Assembly: GCA_028023455.1 (NCBI GenBank)
Contig: JAQFVV010012394.1
Coordinates: 19,860,353 to 19,924,352 of the forward strand
Length of the DNA stretch: 64,000 bases
Direction of reading: 5' to 3'
Origin: Epiperipatus broadwayi
Taxonomy: Eukaryota; Onychophora; Udeonychophora; Euonychophora; Peripatidae
The notes under the pieces are model-generated. The model saw only the letters and a program-made list of their open reading frames with translations, made no database searches and was not told the DNA's origin. Below are positions 44,768 through 56,757 of the stretch, one piece after another. Both the position numbers and the translations under genes were made by a program. Position 1 is the stretch's first letter. The number at the start of each line of letters is the position of its first letter.

Positions 44768-45307
44768 ATATAATAGAATTAAACTTGGTTGGAGTGCTTT
44801 TGGTAGAAATAACTTGATACTAAAAGGAAATATGCCAATGTGTTTGAAAAGGAAGGTTTTTAACAGATGTGTTTTACCAGTCTTACTTATGGATCTGAGA
44901 CTTGGACACTTAATAGAAGAGCAATACAGAGACTTCAGACCACTCAAAGAAGTATGGAGAGATGTATATTGGGAGTAACAAGAAGAGATCGAAAATGTAA
45001 TGTATGGGTAAGAAAACAAACAGGTGTTACTAACCTCATTGAAAAAATTAAAAGATTAAAGTGGAGTTGGGCTGGACATATTGCTAGAAGAGATGATAAT
45101 AGATGGACAATTGAAATTTTAAACTGGATTAAGAGATTGTAAAAGACCCAGAAAGAGACCACATGTGTGATGGATGGATGAAATAAGAAAGTGTGTAGGG
45201 GTGATGTGGAGAAGAGAGGCTAAAGATCGGAGAAGATGGATTAAACTTGGAGAGACCTTCATCCTGCAGTAGATTGATAATGGTTCATAATGATGATATA
45301 ATAGAAT
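44768..45307 (+). mobile_element. RTE retrotransposon, 5'-truncated, with TSD
   Basis: The insert 44780-45295 is bounded by 12-bp duplications ATATAATAGAAT (44768-44779 and 45296-45307). It begins within the codons for IKLGWSAFGRNNL, carries SLTYGSETWTLNRRAIQRLQ in the 44867-45142 frame and then LIEKIKRLKWSWAGHIARRD. It ends with a worn GATGAT tail. The A-run that is frameshifted in the long copy is intact here. A small deletion near 45128 ends this frame. Confidence 0.92.
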
Positions 45308-45610
45308 GCTTTTACTTATTTATTTTTTTAAAAAAAAATCATTTCTGAATCAGAATTATTAAAATAGAGAATTCTATTGTAACTATAAATAGGGCTTCCC
45401 GTAATCAACCCACCTATCTGTTGGTCAATAAATAGATATCTTGTTATTATTACAATGGGGAATACATATTTCCAACTTAAACTTAGTCGGTCAGGTAAGT
45501 GTTTATGCACTAGCTGTATGCCTCCACACTTCTGATGAGAAAAGAATTATACCTCTATAATGATAAGACCAAAGTTTACTCTGAAATACTCTACTTTTTG
45601 TTAAATATGG

Positions 45611-46152
45611 AAAAAGTGGCAAAAACAAAACTCTCCATACAGTAGTGCCACTGAGTGCAAGCCAGAGTAATCAATGGTTGCAGGAAGGTTTGTGCATAAA
45701 ATCTTTATCTAGTGCCTACTCATCCAATATCTCCAGACTAGTTTTTAGCTTGTGGTTTTCATCAAAGAGCAGCCTTGGATCTGAGACCACTGCACCTAGA
45801 TCTTAGAATCTAATGCAAACCCATCTTTACTTTTTTAGCTAACTATAAAGCTTTTAGTTTAAAATGAAAACACAATGATGTTTTCCAATTCAAGCTCATT
45901 AAGTTTTATAGTTGTATAGATCTGAACTCAGTTTGGCATCCATACTTTATAGTGTCTTTGGTTCTTGAATAACACAGTCACCATAATCCTATTGGGCAAA
46001 ATTGGGATTAAACCATCAGACATCACATGATCGCCATTCTTTTCGATTACTCTGGCTTGCATTGAGTGGCGCTACTGTATGAAAAGTTTTGCCTCTGTGA
46101 AAAACAGCTTGTGTAAGCATAAAAAATGGTGATCATGTGAAAAGTGGCAAAG
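45611..46152. mobile_element. M1 element with 13-bp flanking repeat
   Basis: AAAAAGTGGCAAA occurs at 45611-45623 and 46140-46152 and encloses an M1 element. The element starts AACAAAACTCTCCATACAGT and ends GGTGATCATGTG. Inside, a reverse arm (TGGCGCTACTGTATG, AAAAGTTTTGCC) lies about 50 bp before the right end. If the flanking repeat is a target duplication, its length points away from hAT and mariner and leaves the mechanism open. Confidence 0.75.
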
Positions 46153-46436
46153 CTATACTTAGACATGATTTGAGTCATGTACAGGTTTATTGGACCATTC
46201 ACCAACAATTTACAGAAATAATCTTATCTCAACTTCGAGTATGTTCATTCTATGTAATATCTCTGTATTAAAGAAATAGATTCATTTTCATAAGATATAA
46301 AATACCTGTTTCAATAGTGAATGCATTTTCATCACTTATCATATAGACTCGAAGATTTAATAAATTGTGCTATGAGTTATGACTGCTATTATTTAGTTTT
46401 AGCACTCTTTTGTTGGCACTTGAATGGGGAACATAT

Positions 46437-46915
46437 CACACTCACAGTGTATCCTAGTGAAAAGATGACTCCAAGCTACCATCTCTGAATCAATGTTGGA
46501 TGAGGATAGTTTAGCTATTCACCGCTAATATTTTAAGGGGCTAGGGTATGTCTGAATCACAAATTATGACATGGAATATGACAGTCTTTTGTACCCTCAT
46601 AGATTGTCTTTATGCCATCACAAATTCTTGCAAACCACTTGAAAGCATTGGCTTTATTGATACACGCAAATGGAATCATAATTTATTTGCAGTTTTGCCC
46701 AATTTAAAATATAATGTTGTTCTTATGAGTTAGGTTACAAAACAAACACGTTCACATTTGTTGTCATAACTCATCATCCAGACTAATTAGCATTTATAAT
46801 TTTTGTGCTGAATAGTCAAATGATATGACTGTAACAGATGTATTGATTCAGAGTTGGAGCTGCAGGCAGCTTGGAGAGGGAACTAATCACCAGTCATGTT
46901 TTTCCTGGTAATGTT
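46437..46915. mobile_element. M3 non-autonomous element
   Basis: The left end is CAGTGTATCCTAGTGAAAAG and ACTCCAAGCTACCATCTC. The right end has GGAGCTGCAGGCAGCTTGGA and CACCAGTCATGTTTTTCC, the reverse complement of the left consensus. Shared internal blocks are AACTCATCATCCAGA and ATTATGACATGGAATATGAC. The 61-codon frame inside has no recognisable content. Confidence 0.65.
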
Positions 46916-47010
46916 TTATTTAAAGATTTAAAAAAATAACTATATGCTAAAGCCTGCCTAAAATATTGATTTATGATTAGATACATACTGCTACCTAAGT
47001 TAAAACAGTG

Positions 47011-47445
47011 ACAGACCCTCCATACAGTAGTGCCACCCATTGCAAGCCATAGTAATCAATAGATGCAAAAAGGTTTGTACATAAAATTCCTATCTAATGC
47101 CTACTCATTCAATATCCCCAGGTTAGTTTCTAGTTTGTGGCTTTCATCAGTGAGGAGCCTTCGATCTGAGAGTACTTCATGTAGATCTTAGGATGTAATG
47201 GAACCCGCTAGTAGTCACCTTATGAGCCCAAGATGAAAATATAACAAGCTCATTTGCTTGTTTAGTCATATAGATATGAACCCAGTTCAGTTTCTATACA
47301 TTTTGTCGTCTTTGGTTTTTTAATAACCATAGTTACTATCAACTAATAGAAGGGATATCAAATCACTAAACTTCACACGATCACCATTTTCTATGCTTGC
47401 AAAAAAGCTGTTAAAAGAGACGAATTCTCCATACAATATTGATAT
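47011..47445. mobile_element. M1 element
   Basis: CTCCATACAGTAGTGCCACC and GCAAGCCATAGTAATCAATA begin the copy. The core GATCTGAGAGTACTTCATG follows, then the CACACGATCACCATTTTCTA and AAGCTGTTAAAAGAGACGAA right end, then another start of the left arm. Confidence 0.7.
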
Positions 47446-47824
47446 TTAGTGGTTTACTGCCTAAGTAATTTCCTTCTGCATATTTTCATTGTATTATTTA
47501 AAAAATGAAAATGTAAATTTATGTCATCTTAAACTTGGTTAATCACATGATTTCACTCCTCAAATCTATCTCTGAATACATACAAATGATATGAGTATGT
47601 TGGTAAAATCTAATCCAGAACTTAAATAAATAATTAGCCCCAGTTAACTACTTGTTGGGATACAGGAAGCATATTATTAATCTGAATATCTAATAAACCA
47701 AAACTTTTATTATTTAAACAAAATTTCAAAAACGATTTTTTTAACCTTGTACAAACTTAAAAACAAAGGGAAAATCATTCAAACAAATATTGAACAATGA
47801 TAAAGGTATATGTAAGAGAATATA

Positions 47825-47858
47825 ATCTGGGCCAACTGATGATTGCTGGTTTAGCATG
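47825..47858 (+). ncRNA. Hammerhead-like core, M2 copy D, truncated
   Basis: CTGGGCCAA leads to CTGATGA (47836-47842) and stem II TTGCTG/TAGCAT. The GAAA box and the rest are deleted, so it cannot be active. Confidence 0.5.
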
Positions 47859-48370
47859 GTCATATGTTTATGATTATAACCTTCCACAGAGTGTTAAAAA
47901 TGGATAGAAACCAGTCCATACCTTAATTGAGAGTGATATAGAGAGAATTACCTTATAGAAATATTATTCATATAATGGATAATCTCTAGTCTAATGAATG
48001 TCTAATAAAAATATTAATATATTTCCATCAAGTGGTTTGTGTCAAAATTGTGAGAACAGTACATTTGATGCATCAATTAAATTGTAGTAATTGGCTATCT
48101 ATATATAAACATCACATGATCATCATTTTAAGATCCTAAGATCTAGGTGCAGTTCTCTCAGATCCAAGGCTCCTCACTGATGAAGGCCACAAGCCAGAAA
48201 CTAGTCTGGGGATATTCGATGAGTAGGCATTAGATGGGTGATTTTATGCACAAGCCTTCTGGCATCCATTGATTGATTATTCTGGTTGGCACAGGGTGGC
48301 ACTACTATATGGAGAATTTTGCCTGATTTTTATATATACTGAACAATGATAAAGGCATGTAAGAGATTGT

Positions 48371-48424
48371 GGTCTGGATCAACTGATAAATGCTGGTTTA
48401 GTGTAAAATATGCATCTTGGAAAT
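48371..48424 (+). ncRNA. Hammerhead-like core, M2 copy E
   Basis: CTGATAA (48383-48389, one core change), stem II ATGCTG/TAGTGT, AAAA in place of GAAA, then TATGCATC before TTGG. Upstream CTGGATCAA still pairs weakly. The ATC just before TTGG is in the right place to be the cleavage triplet. Confidence 0.5.
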
Positions 48425-48887
48425 TATATATCCTTTTTACATATCTTTAGTCATGTGTTTTTGATTACAATCTTCCATAAGGTGTTAAAATGGATAGAAA
48501 CCAGCCCCTATCTTGTCTGAGAATGGTGTAGTGAGAATTACACTATATAAATATTATACATTAAATGGATAATCCTTAGTCTAATAAATGATTAATAAAA
48601 ATTATTAATTTACCGGATTTTTATAATATGCTTTTATTTAACTTACTCTTTTTTTGTCTATCTGTATAAATCTTGTAATCAATTTTCACTCACTTTCCAA
48701 TTTCCGATTTATTTGAAACTGCAGTACATATATATTCCTGATGACAAACAGCAACAAAAAAAAATTCAGTACTTTTTATGGTATTACCATGTAGCAGTAT
48801 TAAATTGTATTTAAACCTTCTTCATTCCTACTTTCTGGAACTATATAAAACTAAGTAGTAGAAAAAATTATATATACATTTAAAAAA

Positions 48888-48997
48888 ACTTTTTTTTTGT
48901 AAAGTGTCAGAGCATCGGCCGGGACACGAACCCGCAATCCAGGCAAGTGCCTGCAAGTGCAAAGCAGTCGCGCTGACCTCTCGACCACCAATGCAAG
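48888..48997 (-). mobile_element. SINE-A copy, minus strand
   Basis: T tract, GTGTCAGAGCATCGGCC, GGGACACGAACCCGC, CAAGTGCCTGCAAGTGCAAA, CTGACCTCTCGACCACC and AATGCAAGA. It is the same expanded-arm subfamily as 9283. The duplication is not clear. Confidence 0.82.
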
Positions 48998-49220
48998 ATT
49001 TTATTCACACAAATACACAAAAATGTAAAAAAATAATTTTCTTCAGCTTTTTTATATATACTATTCTTGATATTATCTGACAAAAATAAAAAACATGTCA
49101 CCCTCGGGTTCAGAAACAATTTAAAATTTTTTCTAAATTTGAGCATCACATGCTACTTTTAGTCATTTTAATGCAAGAATTCTCTGAAAGTATAAAAAAA
49201 AAATTTTTTTTGGTGTATTT

Positions 49221-49455
49221 ATATGAATAAATTCAATAAATAGAGGGATTTGAACTTAGGATTTTTCAATCTATTCATCATCCATTCTATCATAAGTATT
49301 CTGCATGAAATGGTTGGTATATTGGGGATCATGTGTCTTTTTTGCATGTGCATGCATGGTCATGCATATCAGTTGCTTGAGATAGAGTGGTAGATGAATA
49401 GATTGAAAAATCCTGAGTTCAAATCTTCGGATTTACTCATATGAGGCATTCAGTA
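49221..49455. repeat. Inverted repeat with tRNA-like arm
   Basis: The left arm, about 49221-49300 (GGGATTTGAACTTAGGATTT, TTCAATCTATTCATC), is the reverse complement of about 49380-49455 (GTAGATGAATAGATTGAAAA, ATCCTGAGTTCAAATC). The right arm read forward has GATAGAGTGGTAGA and GAGTTCAAATCTTCGG, compatible with tRNA A and B boxes. It may be two opposed copies of a third tRNA-derived SINE. Confidence 0.55.
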
Positions 49456-49459
49456 TAAG

Positions 49460-51080
49460 TAAATTACATACTGCCTTAGAATGAATAAATTCTTTTTATA
49501 TATATTTTGTATTTGTCATCTTACCAAAATCTGAGTTTATAGTGAAAAGGTAAAAGATCTATTTTTGACATGTGAAAGATTTATTTAAACCAGATAAAAC
49601 CAGAGATTTAAATTGGGTTATAGAAAACAATGACAAATTACTACTAATGATGGGTAAGAGTGTGGGTCTCCTAAAACAAACGAATTTGCTCCAGAAACTT
49701 ATTTGTAATATAATTCATTCATTTAAATTCTCACTAAAATACAAGCATTTGGGAGTAATCATTTTCAGCTCCCAGTTAATCAATTTACCATATAAAACCA
49801 AAAATATAGATATAAAAATGCACATTAAATTAATTGTACCTATATATAAAGTTTTGAACAGTGAATTAAACATGTAAATATGAAAATTCAATTGTAATGG
49901 TAACTGATGTTGAACTTTTAAAAGCATAAATAAAGAAACCAAAAACATAATAAATGCAGATTATTGATTTACCCCTTATTCAGAGCTTTAGTTTCCTCAT
50001 TTGGTAATTAATTATTTTTTGTTATTATGTTATTTAGTTTTCTAACTTTCCTTTTCTGAACATGTGTTTTTATTACTAAGAGTACAGATGAAATATTAAA
50101 TAGATGCTCGATGTTCTACTTAAAGCATGAAAATATTAAAATATTTTATGCGAATAGTGCTATGTCAGCCAATAGCATTCATTGTAGCGATCATGTTCAT
50201 TCTACAGATCTTAATTTAGTAAAAAAAAAGGGGCATATTGTTCATTTGGTTCATTGTAGATTGAAGTGCTTCGCTGTAACATTATTGGATCAGTGTCCTG
50301 TTGTTTGCACTTGTCTATGATCAAAAACCATTTACATATATTTGTTAATCATCTCTGCCACTAATTTTTTACTGCATGGGATAATAATATTTTTTTAATT
50401 GGCATAGTTATTCTACATTTAGATTTCAATCAAAATCTTTTCTTGTTATTATTTTAAGGAATTTTATTTTTTATCTAAAATAATCTTTTTTCTTTTTCTT
50501 TGTTTTCTTTCTTCCCTGGATGTAAAATTTGATTTAAGTATTCTACAAAAGCCAAAACTAAATTTTTCTTGTCTGATGCTTCTGAAGTTATTTTTAAGAA
50601 ATAAAATTGTAAGCCATAAATCAATAATGCCAGGCCTCTCTAGAACCTATCAGTTTTGAAAATGGATGTTAAAACAAATAAAAAAAAGTGATATTGGAAT
50701 TGTCAAGTTCTTCAGCATTTTTTTAAAAATATATATATTACATTAAAAAGCATTTTATTTTTAAGAATAATTGCATCACTTTAAAATTCTATTTAAAAAC
50801 AAACAAACAAATTACTATTTTGCAAATGCTTAATTATTTTGCAATTTCCATCTAGTCAAGTATTTGACTGTGACTGGGGAGCAAAAGACATTTCAAGGCT
50901 TACAAATTTCTGTCTCATGATTTTTTTATATTAAATGATCAAAATTCAATACTCCCCCTGTTTAAAATCTTAATCTGCCCCATTACCCCTTTTTTAAAAT
51001 AGGGCCTTTATTTTGTAGTCCAATCTTGAACTGTTTTATATTGATATTTCTTCAAAGCAATATATTATTTTTATTAACTA
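49460..51080. other. AT-rich sequence, no gene recognised
   Basis: Open frames at 49572-49877 (101 codons) and its antisense, and at 50111-50320, have no recognisable motifs. No repeats were recognised. Confidence 0.4.
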
Positions 51081-51185
51081 TTCCAATTCAGCTGACATTT
51101 CGATTGTATAACAGTCTTCTTCAGAGCCTTTGTTTATGCTTTCAAATATTTTAAAAAAATCTTTGTAAGCAAAACAAAGAGCTCT

Positions 51186-51419
51186 GAAAAATATTTGAAC
51201 AGACAAAACTGTGCTTTTATTGGAATTTTTATAGAAATATTGTATTAAACTTATGTGAGTTTGTAAACAAATTTTTAGTTTTATTGCTATTTATATCAGT
51301 TTGAAAAATATTTGAACAGACAAAACTGTGCTTTTATTGGAATTTTTATAGAAATATTGTATTAAACTTATGTGAGTTTGTAAACAAATTTTTAGTTTTA
51401 TTGCTATTTATATCAGTTT
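51186..51419. repeat. 117-bp tandem duplication
   Basis: Two copies (51186-51302 and 51303-51419) of a unit starting GAAAAATATTTGAACAG are identical as read. The first copy overlaps the right side of an imperfect hairpin (about 51085-51190) that carries AACAGTCTTCTTCAGAGC, the motif also seen at 1278 and 33060. Confidence 0.9.
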
Positions 51420-51474
51420 TTATATAACCAATGCAGAAAAGTTCTGGCAGACAGAGAGACATATTTAATGTAAG

Positions 51475-51985
51475 CAATGCATCCTTGTGAAAAGGTGACT
51501 AGCTCTTTCTCCAAGCTTGCTGCACCATTTCTGAATCAATGTGTGTTACATAGCACATAGTTTAGAGCTATTCATCACAAAAATTTTGAGTCTAGCAGAT
51601 TGAGTTACTACATGAAATGTGAGGGTGTCATGCAACTTAACTGATAATGAAAAAGTGCCCAAACAGTAATTTTACAGTAATTTTTGTTTTAAATTGAGAA
51701 AAACTGAAATATTTGAAATGATTCAAACAGTATACTACAGTTAAATCATAAGTCACAAGAATATTTTACAGTGATTTATAAGATGTGATGGCAGAGAAAT
51801 GATTGATGATGGTATAAAACACACTGACATTTCCAAATGATAACTCATCATCCAGATATGCAAATGCTTTAAAATTTTTGTGATAAATAGTTAAACTATG
51901 TAATGTCTTTGGAGATAATGCTTCAGACAAAGAGAGATATTCAGTCACTTTTTCTTTAGGGCATACTGTATATATATTATCATTT
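51475..51985. mobile_element. M3 element, right end replaced by RTE
   Basis: The left end has GCATCCTTGTGAAAAGGTGA and TCTCCAAGCTTGCTGCACC. The blocks TACATGAAATGTGAGGG and AACTCATCATCCAGATATG follow. The expected right inverted repeat is absent; the 3' end of a minus-strand RTE copy begins instead at about 51988. Confidence 0.55.
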
Positions 51986-51987
51986 TC

Positions 51988-53212
51988 AATCATTATTGAT
52001 CCACTGCAAGGTGAAGATCTGTTGGAGTTTAATCCAGTTTCTCCAATATCTAGCCTTTCTCTTCCACATCACACCAGCAAATATTTTTATTACAGCCACC
52101 CATTTCACATTGGTCTCTTTTTAGATCCTTTATTACAATTTCTTGGGATTCTTAAGACTTCAAAAATCTGTTATCATTTCTTCCAATAATATGTTCAGAT
52201 CTTTCAGGGATGTCAGCAATATCTGTTTGTTTTATCAACTATATACTTTGCTTTCAATCTTCACATTTTCTTGATGGTCAGAAGAATGGGATAAAACACT
52301 ATATTAAAAACCTTTTTCAAACATATAAGCATATTTTTTTTAATATTAAGTTATTTTTACCACAAGCACTCTATCTATTAATTTTATGATTAATTTCATC
52401 TATTATGTTTCCATTTGTATTAATAATCTGACCAAGATATTTGTACTCATTAACTTCTTCTAATTTGTTCTTTTGAGTAAATCCATTAAACATTACTAGA
52501 GTCATTTTAGTATTTATTTTTAATCCTATTTTCTTACTTTCATCCAATAATTCTTGCAACATTTTCTGAAGCTCTGAAGCATTATTTGCAAAAACAACTA
52601 CATCATCTACAATGATGTAAATAATCTCCATTTACTTTTACTCTGTTATAACAAGTTTTGACATTGTGGTATCATCCTGTTCTACATCCTCCTCAATGTT
52701 AATCTTTTTATTATCTTTTCATAATGTAAACATTGGTGTTGCATTTGATAAATATTATTTAGAATATGACATTATCCTGGATCTACACCTTGATGATCCA
52801 ATGCTGTAATCATTCTAGAAATGTTTATAGAAGCAAATCTTTTTCATAATCTGCAAATCCAAAGGATAATGACAACTTATATTTATTGATCCTTCTATAT
52901 AAATTTCCAATACTTAAACATGATCCACTAGGAAACAGTCTCTATCTTATGTGAGAGTGGTGTAATGAAAATTACACTACAGAAATATTATTTTTATTGT
53001 AGGGAATACTTTTTTTATAAAACTCTTCCATATATTTCTTTTTATCATCTCATTTTTTTATAGTAAGTTTCATCTTTTTTTTTTTTCTTATTGTAGAAAT
53101 GTTTCCTTTCAATATCAATTTTGCTGTTTTATACTTTTGAGACTCTTACTTTCTTCTATAACTTTCCTTGCTAATTCACAAGTATATTTTCTTATATAGT
53201 TATTAACTCATA
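51988..53212 (-). mobile_element. RTE retrotransposon, diverged partial copy
   Basis: Colinear minus-strand matches to the long RTE copy run from 53212 (codons for IRKYNCEIARK) through ISTIRKKK-like and KALDHQGI-like segments. They reach (52371-52631) DDVVVFANNASELQKMLQEL and LEEVNEYKYLGQIIN. The 3' end lies at about 51988 (AATGATTATTGATCCACTGC). The stretch for RT motifs 0-2 is deleted, and an M2 scrap (about 52930-52990, GAGAGTGGTGTAATG) lies there. Substitutions and stops are much denser than in the other plus-strand copies, so this is an older insertion. Confidence 0.82.
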
Positions 53213-53214
53213 TA

Positions 53215-55945
53215 TGTACATATAAAACTGGTTTGCTCAAAGTTATATTGGTTTATAAATGTAACCCATGCCTTTTCAACACTAAGAATCTTCAATCTGT
53301 TGTCAGCATTGAAGATTCTTGCTACTGAATAGATGTAGGCTACATTCTAATATTTATAAGTGAACAGGAAATAACTGAAACTTCCAATGAGTTATGTAAT
53401 GTAAATAAAACTTTCAAAAGACGAACGATACCTCTATCTCTTAGCATTTGTTCTTGTATATGAATATTTAAATGATTATTCTTATCATTTATTCTATAAA
53501 TATATTTAATCAATAGATTGAATTTTCTCCCTCATTTAAAATTATGTAAATAAACTAACCATATACAAAAACCAATGCTAAGAGTCAGGTGTTTTGAGAG
53601 TTTATGTTTTATAACTCATTAGAAATTTCAGGTACTTCCTGTTTCAATGGGTTAAATCACTTATATATTCTATATAGTCTGAATTATTTATTATTTGCAT
53701 ATATAAAGAATACATTGGAATTAAATGGGGGGGGGGGCACAATAAAAAATGGAATGAATAAAACTGTTTTTATTAAAATGAAATAACATGAAAAGAATAA
53801 ATTATTCAGGACTGGAAGAATAATTCAGTAATAAGGAATAAAAATAAGATGAATTTGGTGGAGTATGGGAAGGAATGTTTAACTCCACTAACAATATCTC
53901 TGGGTCTATGTTCTATGCAGAGAAATTGCTGACTTTATCTAATGAGAAACCATTTTACAACATAACACTTGTTTTGGGCGATTTGCCTTCAGCGATAAGC
54001 AGCCTGCTTTCATTTTAACCATCTATGCATTATCTTTTTTTTTGTTATGTGGTGCTCTTCATGTTATTTGATTGAGATTTCAAACACTCAAAGGTGTAGA
54101 ATTTGAGCACTTTTTTTTTTTTAACTAAATAGGTCTAAATCTAGATAATAACTACATATTTTAATGATCTCAGTTATGAACTATATATAAACATCTTTGT
54201 AATCTGTAATTCTTAGCTTGCAATGAATTTGCATTAATCTTAGTAATTTATTTGAGATAACTTGTAAACTGTCCACGTTAGTATAAGTGATCAGTAAATA
54301 CCTGGTGATAATTCAAACTGTACCTGACCGACTTTTGTCTACTGAAGTACAAAAATGTGTTCACAGCTGAAGAAGACTAATAGTTGGAAAATACTCTAGG
54401 GATCAGATTAACATTATCACTCAAACTCATTGATTATCTAGACTTACATTTACAACTGACAAGTAGAATTGTATGAGGTGGGCTACTATTTTTGTTGCAA
54501 GTAAAATGTAACCTAGATGGGATTATTGTCTTATTACTTTGTTTTATGTGTTAATTTAAGCCTTTATCCATTCATTTCTGTATTTTCCATAACTATATTA
54601 TTATATTTTTGTGGATTTTTTTTATGTGTTACTTGCAATCTCGTAGTTTTTTTCTTCATAATTTATGTTTGATAATCAATGATTTCAAACTTAGGTTGAG
54701 ATATAAATTTATATTTATACATTTGATCTCATTTACAGTTTAGGCTACAGAATATTCTAATGTATAGTAATTGTTTTCAATTCTTGGTAGATCATATCAG
54801 TGAATGGTCAATGGGGCATGTTTAAGTGCCACATTTATAATAATGGTCATATAGTCAAAGTAAAACAAAGATAGCATCATGTAGAATATTTCAAATCCAT
54901 ATATAATTGTTAACAGTGGAAAATATTAAGAAACGTAGCTGTATATTGCACCAAATACTGACTTCAGTTTGATTGCTTAACATCAATTATTCACTTAAGT
55001 AAAGTTTATATGAAATGATTACATGGTGCATCGTAGAATTATAAAAGTAATTTAATGTTTCACTAATTTGTTTCTCTTCTGTTTTAGATCCACCACTCCA
55101 GTATTATTATTATATTTTATTTCTTGATTTTTAAAACTATTTTAATATTCTATTTATTTTTTCTTATTTTCTTAATAATTATGGTTATTTATTTGTTCAC
55201 ATGTCAATTAAATTATTTTTTTAAATATAAATTTGAAAACTTTATGCTAAAAATAAAGTACAGTAATTAATTAAATATTTCTATTAGATTAAAAATAATA
55301 TAAAAAAAACTTATTTCGTAAAGGCTTCATTTGTAATTTTGAGGTTGAGCTAAATTTGCTGTTGCTTTAATTAAAAAAAAAAGGAAGGTCTAATTACTTA
55401 ATTATAATATGCAAGAATTTGCATTTTATTTTAAAATCGATTTCTACGGCAAATAAAATAATAATTTAGTTTTTAGATTTCTTTATGCTTTCTTATTTTA
55501 TTTATAGAGCTATTTTGTTGCCTTTTTAAAATTTTGTCTTGTAGAAGTGAGAGCGTTTCCTTTGCATGATTGAAGAGTAATAAATTAGAGAGAAAGAGAG
55601 AGTAAAAGACAGATTAATGATTATAATCTTTATCAACTTACATTAAAAAAATCTTTAAATCACATTTTTTTTATAAAAAAATTCTGTCATGCTGTTACAT
55701 ATTTCATATATGTATTTGAGGAAGTTTGAGTCACCGCATTTATTTCGTTAAGATTACATTAATTTGATTGCTAAATAGTGCAAATCATTTTTTATTGGAT
55801 TGATTAAAATAAAGATATGCAGATATTATGTACAAACAGGTTTATTTTAATAACACTATTAAAACACTTTTTTTATTTTATAACTAATCAACCGAAGATG
55901 ATCAGAAAAATGGAAATCATCCATAAACTAATATCTTGACATATG
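53215..55945. other. AT-rich sequence, no gene recognised
   Basis: No exon or known repeat was recognised. A G homopolymer lies near 53728-53736. The GA-rich microsatellite at about 55590-55606 is short. Confidence 0.4.
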
Positions 55946-55950
55946 TTAAT

Positions 55951-56064
55951 CAAGTATTGTGGAGACATCTTAAATACTAATAAAGGTATTATTTAAAAGA
56001 TTACAACTAAGTACTGTGGAGACATCTTAAATATTAATAAAAGTATTATTTAAAAGATTGTTAT
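55951..56064. repeat. 57-bp tandem duplication
   Basis: GTATTGTGGAGACATCTTAA (55954) recurs as GTACTGTGGAGACATCTTAA (56011). Both are followed by AATAAA.GTATTATTTAAAAG. Confidence 0.88.
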
Positions 56065-56757
56065 AAATGGACTAGGGTTTTTTGTGCAATAGTTTTAATT
56101 GTTATAAGTTTATAAATACTGAAGTTTCTTTATTCAACTTTGAAAAATTTAAATAATTTGAAAAAGATAAAAAATTTTCATTTTACAAGATAATGCCAGA
56201 TCAGAGACCGTTTACTCATTATTAAATTTTCCCTGTATAGATACTTCAGTTTTAAAAACATTCGAATTGATATCAGGATTGTCTATAAAAAAGCATTTTT
56301 ATGAACTTAATTTAGGTATTGATCTGCCATCCAAGATAAATAACATGAGAATTTATTTTCGTTTTTTTTTTAATTAATTAATGTTTTTGATTAGCATGAG
56401 TAAGAACTAGTAAAAGACAAAGCATGCTATTTTTTGAGGTACCTTTATATTATCTGTAAACCGGAAGCTTGCCAGGCATTTTTGTTTTAATTATCCATGT
56501 TCAGGGCATCGTCAAAATATTTGTTTATGTTTTTTCTTTTTCAAAATTATTTTATCAAACATGTGTTACTTGTTAACTTTAAAAAATATTAACAAATTGA
56601 TTATAAATTTGTCTTAAGTTTTATAAAATATTAATAAATCGTTTATAAATTCCATTCATAAGATTAAAAAAAAAATTTTTTTTAATGGATATTTTTACAA
56701 TGTTAACATGTTGTTGAACATTGTCATAATTGTTTATATTTATGGAAATTTTTTTTA

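Larger units (their letters stand above)
47796..48605 (+). mobile_element. Direct pair of M2 units with an M1 piece between
   Basis: Two units in the same orientation begin GAACAATGATAAAGG at about 47792 and 48344. Both carry a ribozyme-like core, then TTAAAA(A)TGGATAGAAACCAG, GAGAATTAC and GGATAATC..TAGTCTAAT. A reversed M1 fragment (about 48113-48338, GATCTAGGTGCAG, GGCACAGGGTGGCACTACT) sits between them. Without it the ribozyme cores would be roughly 320 bp apart. Confidence 0.65.
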
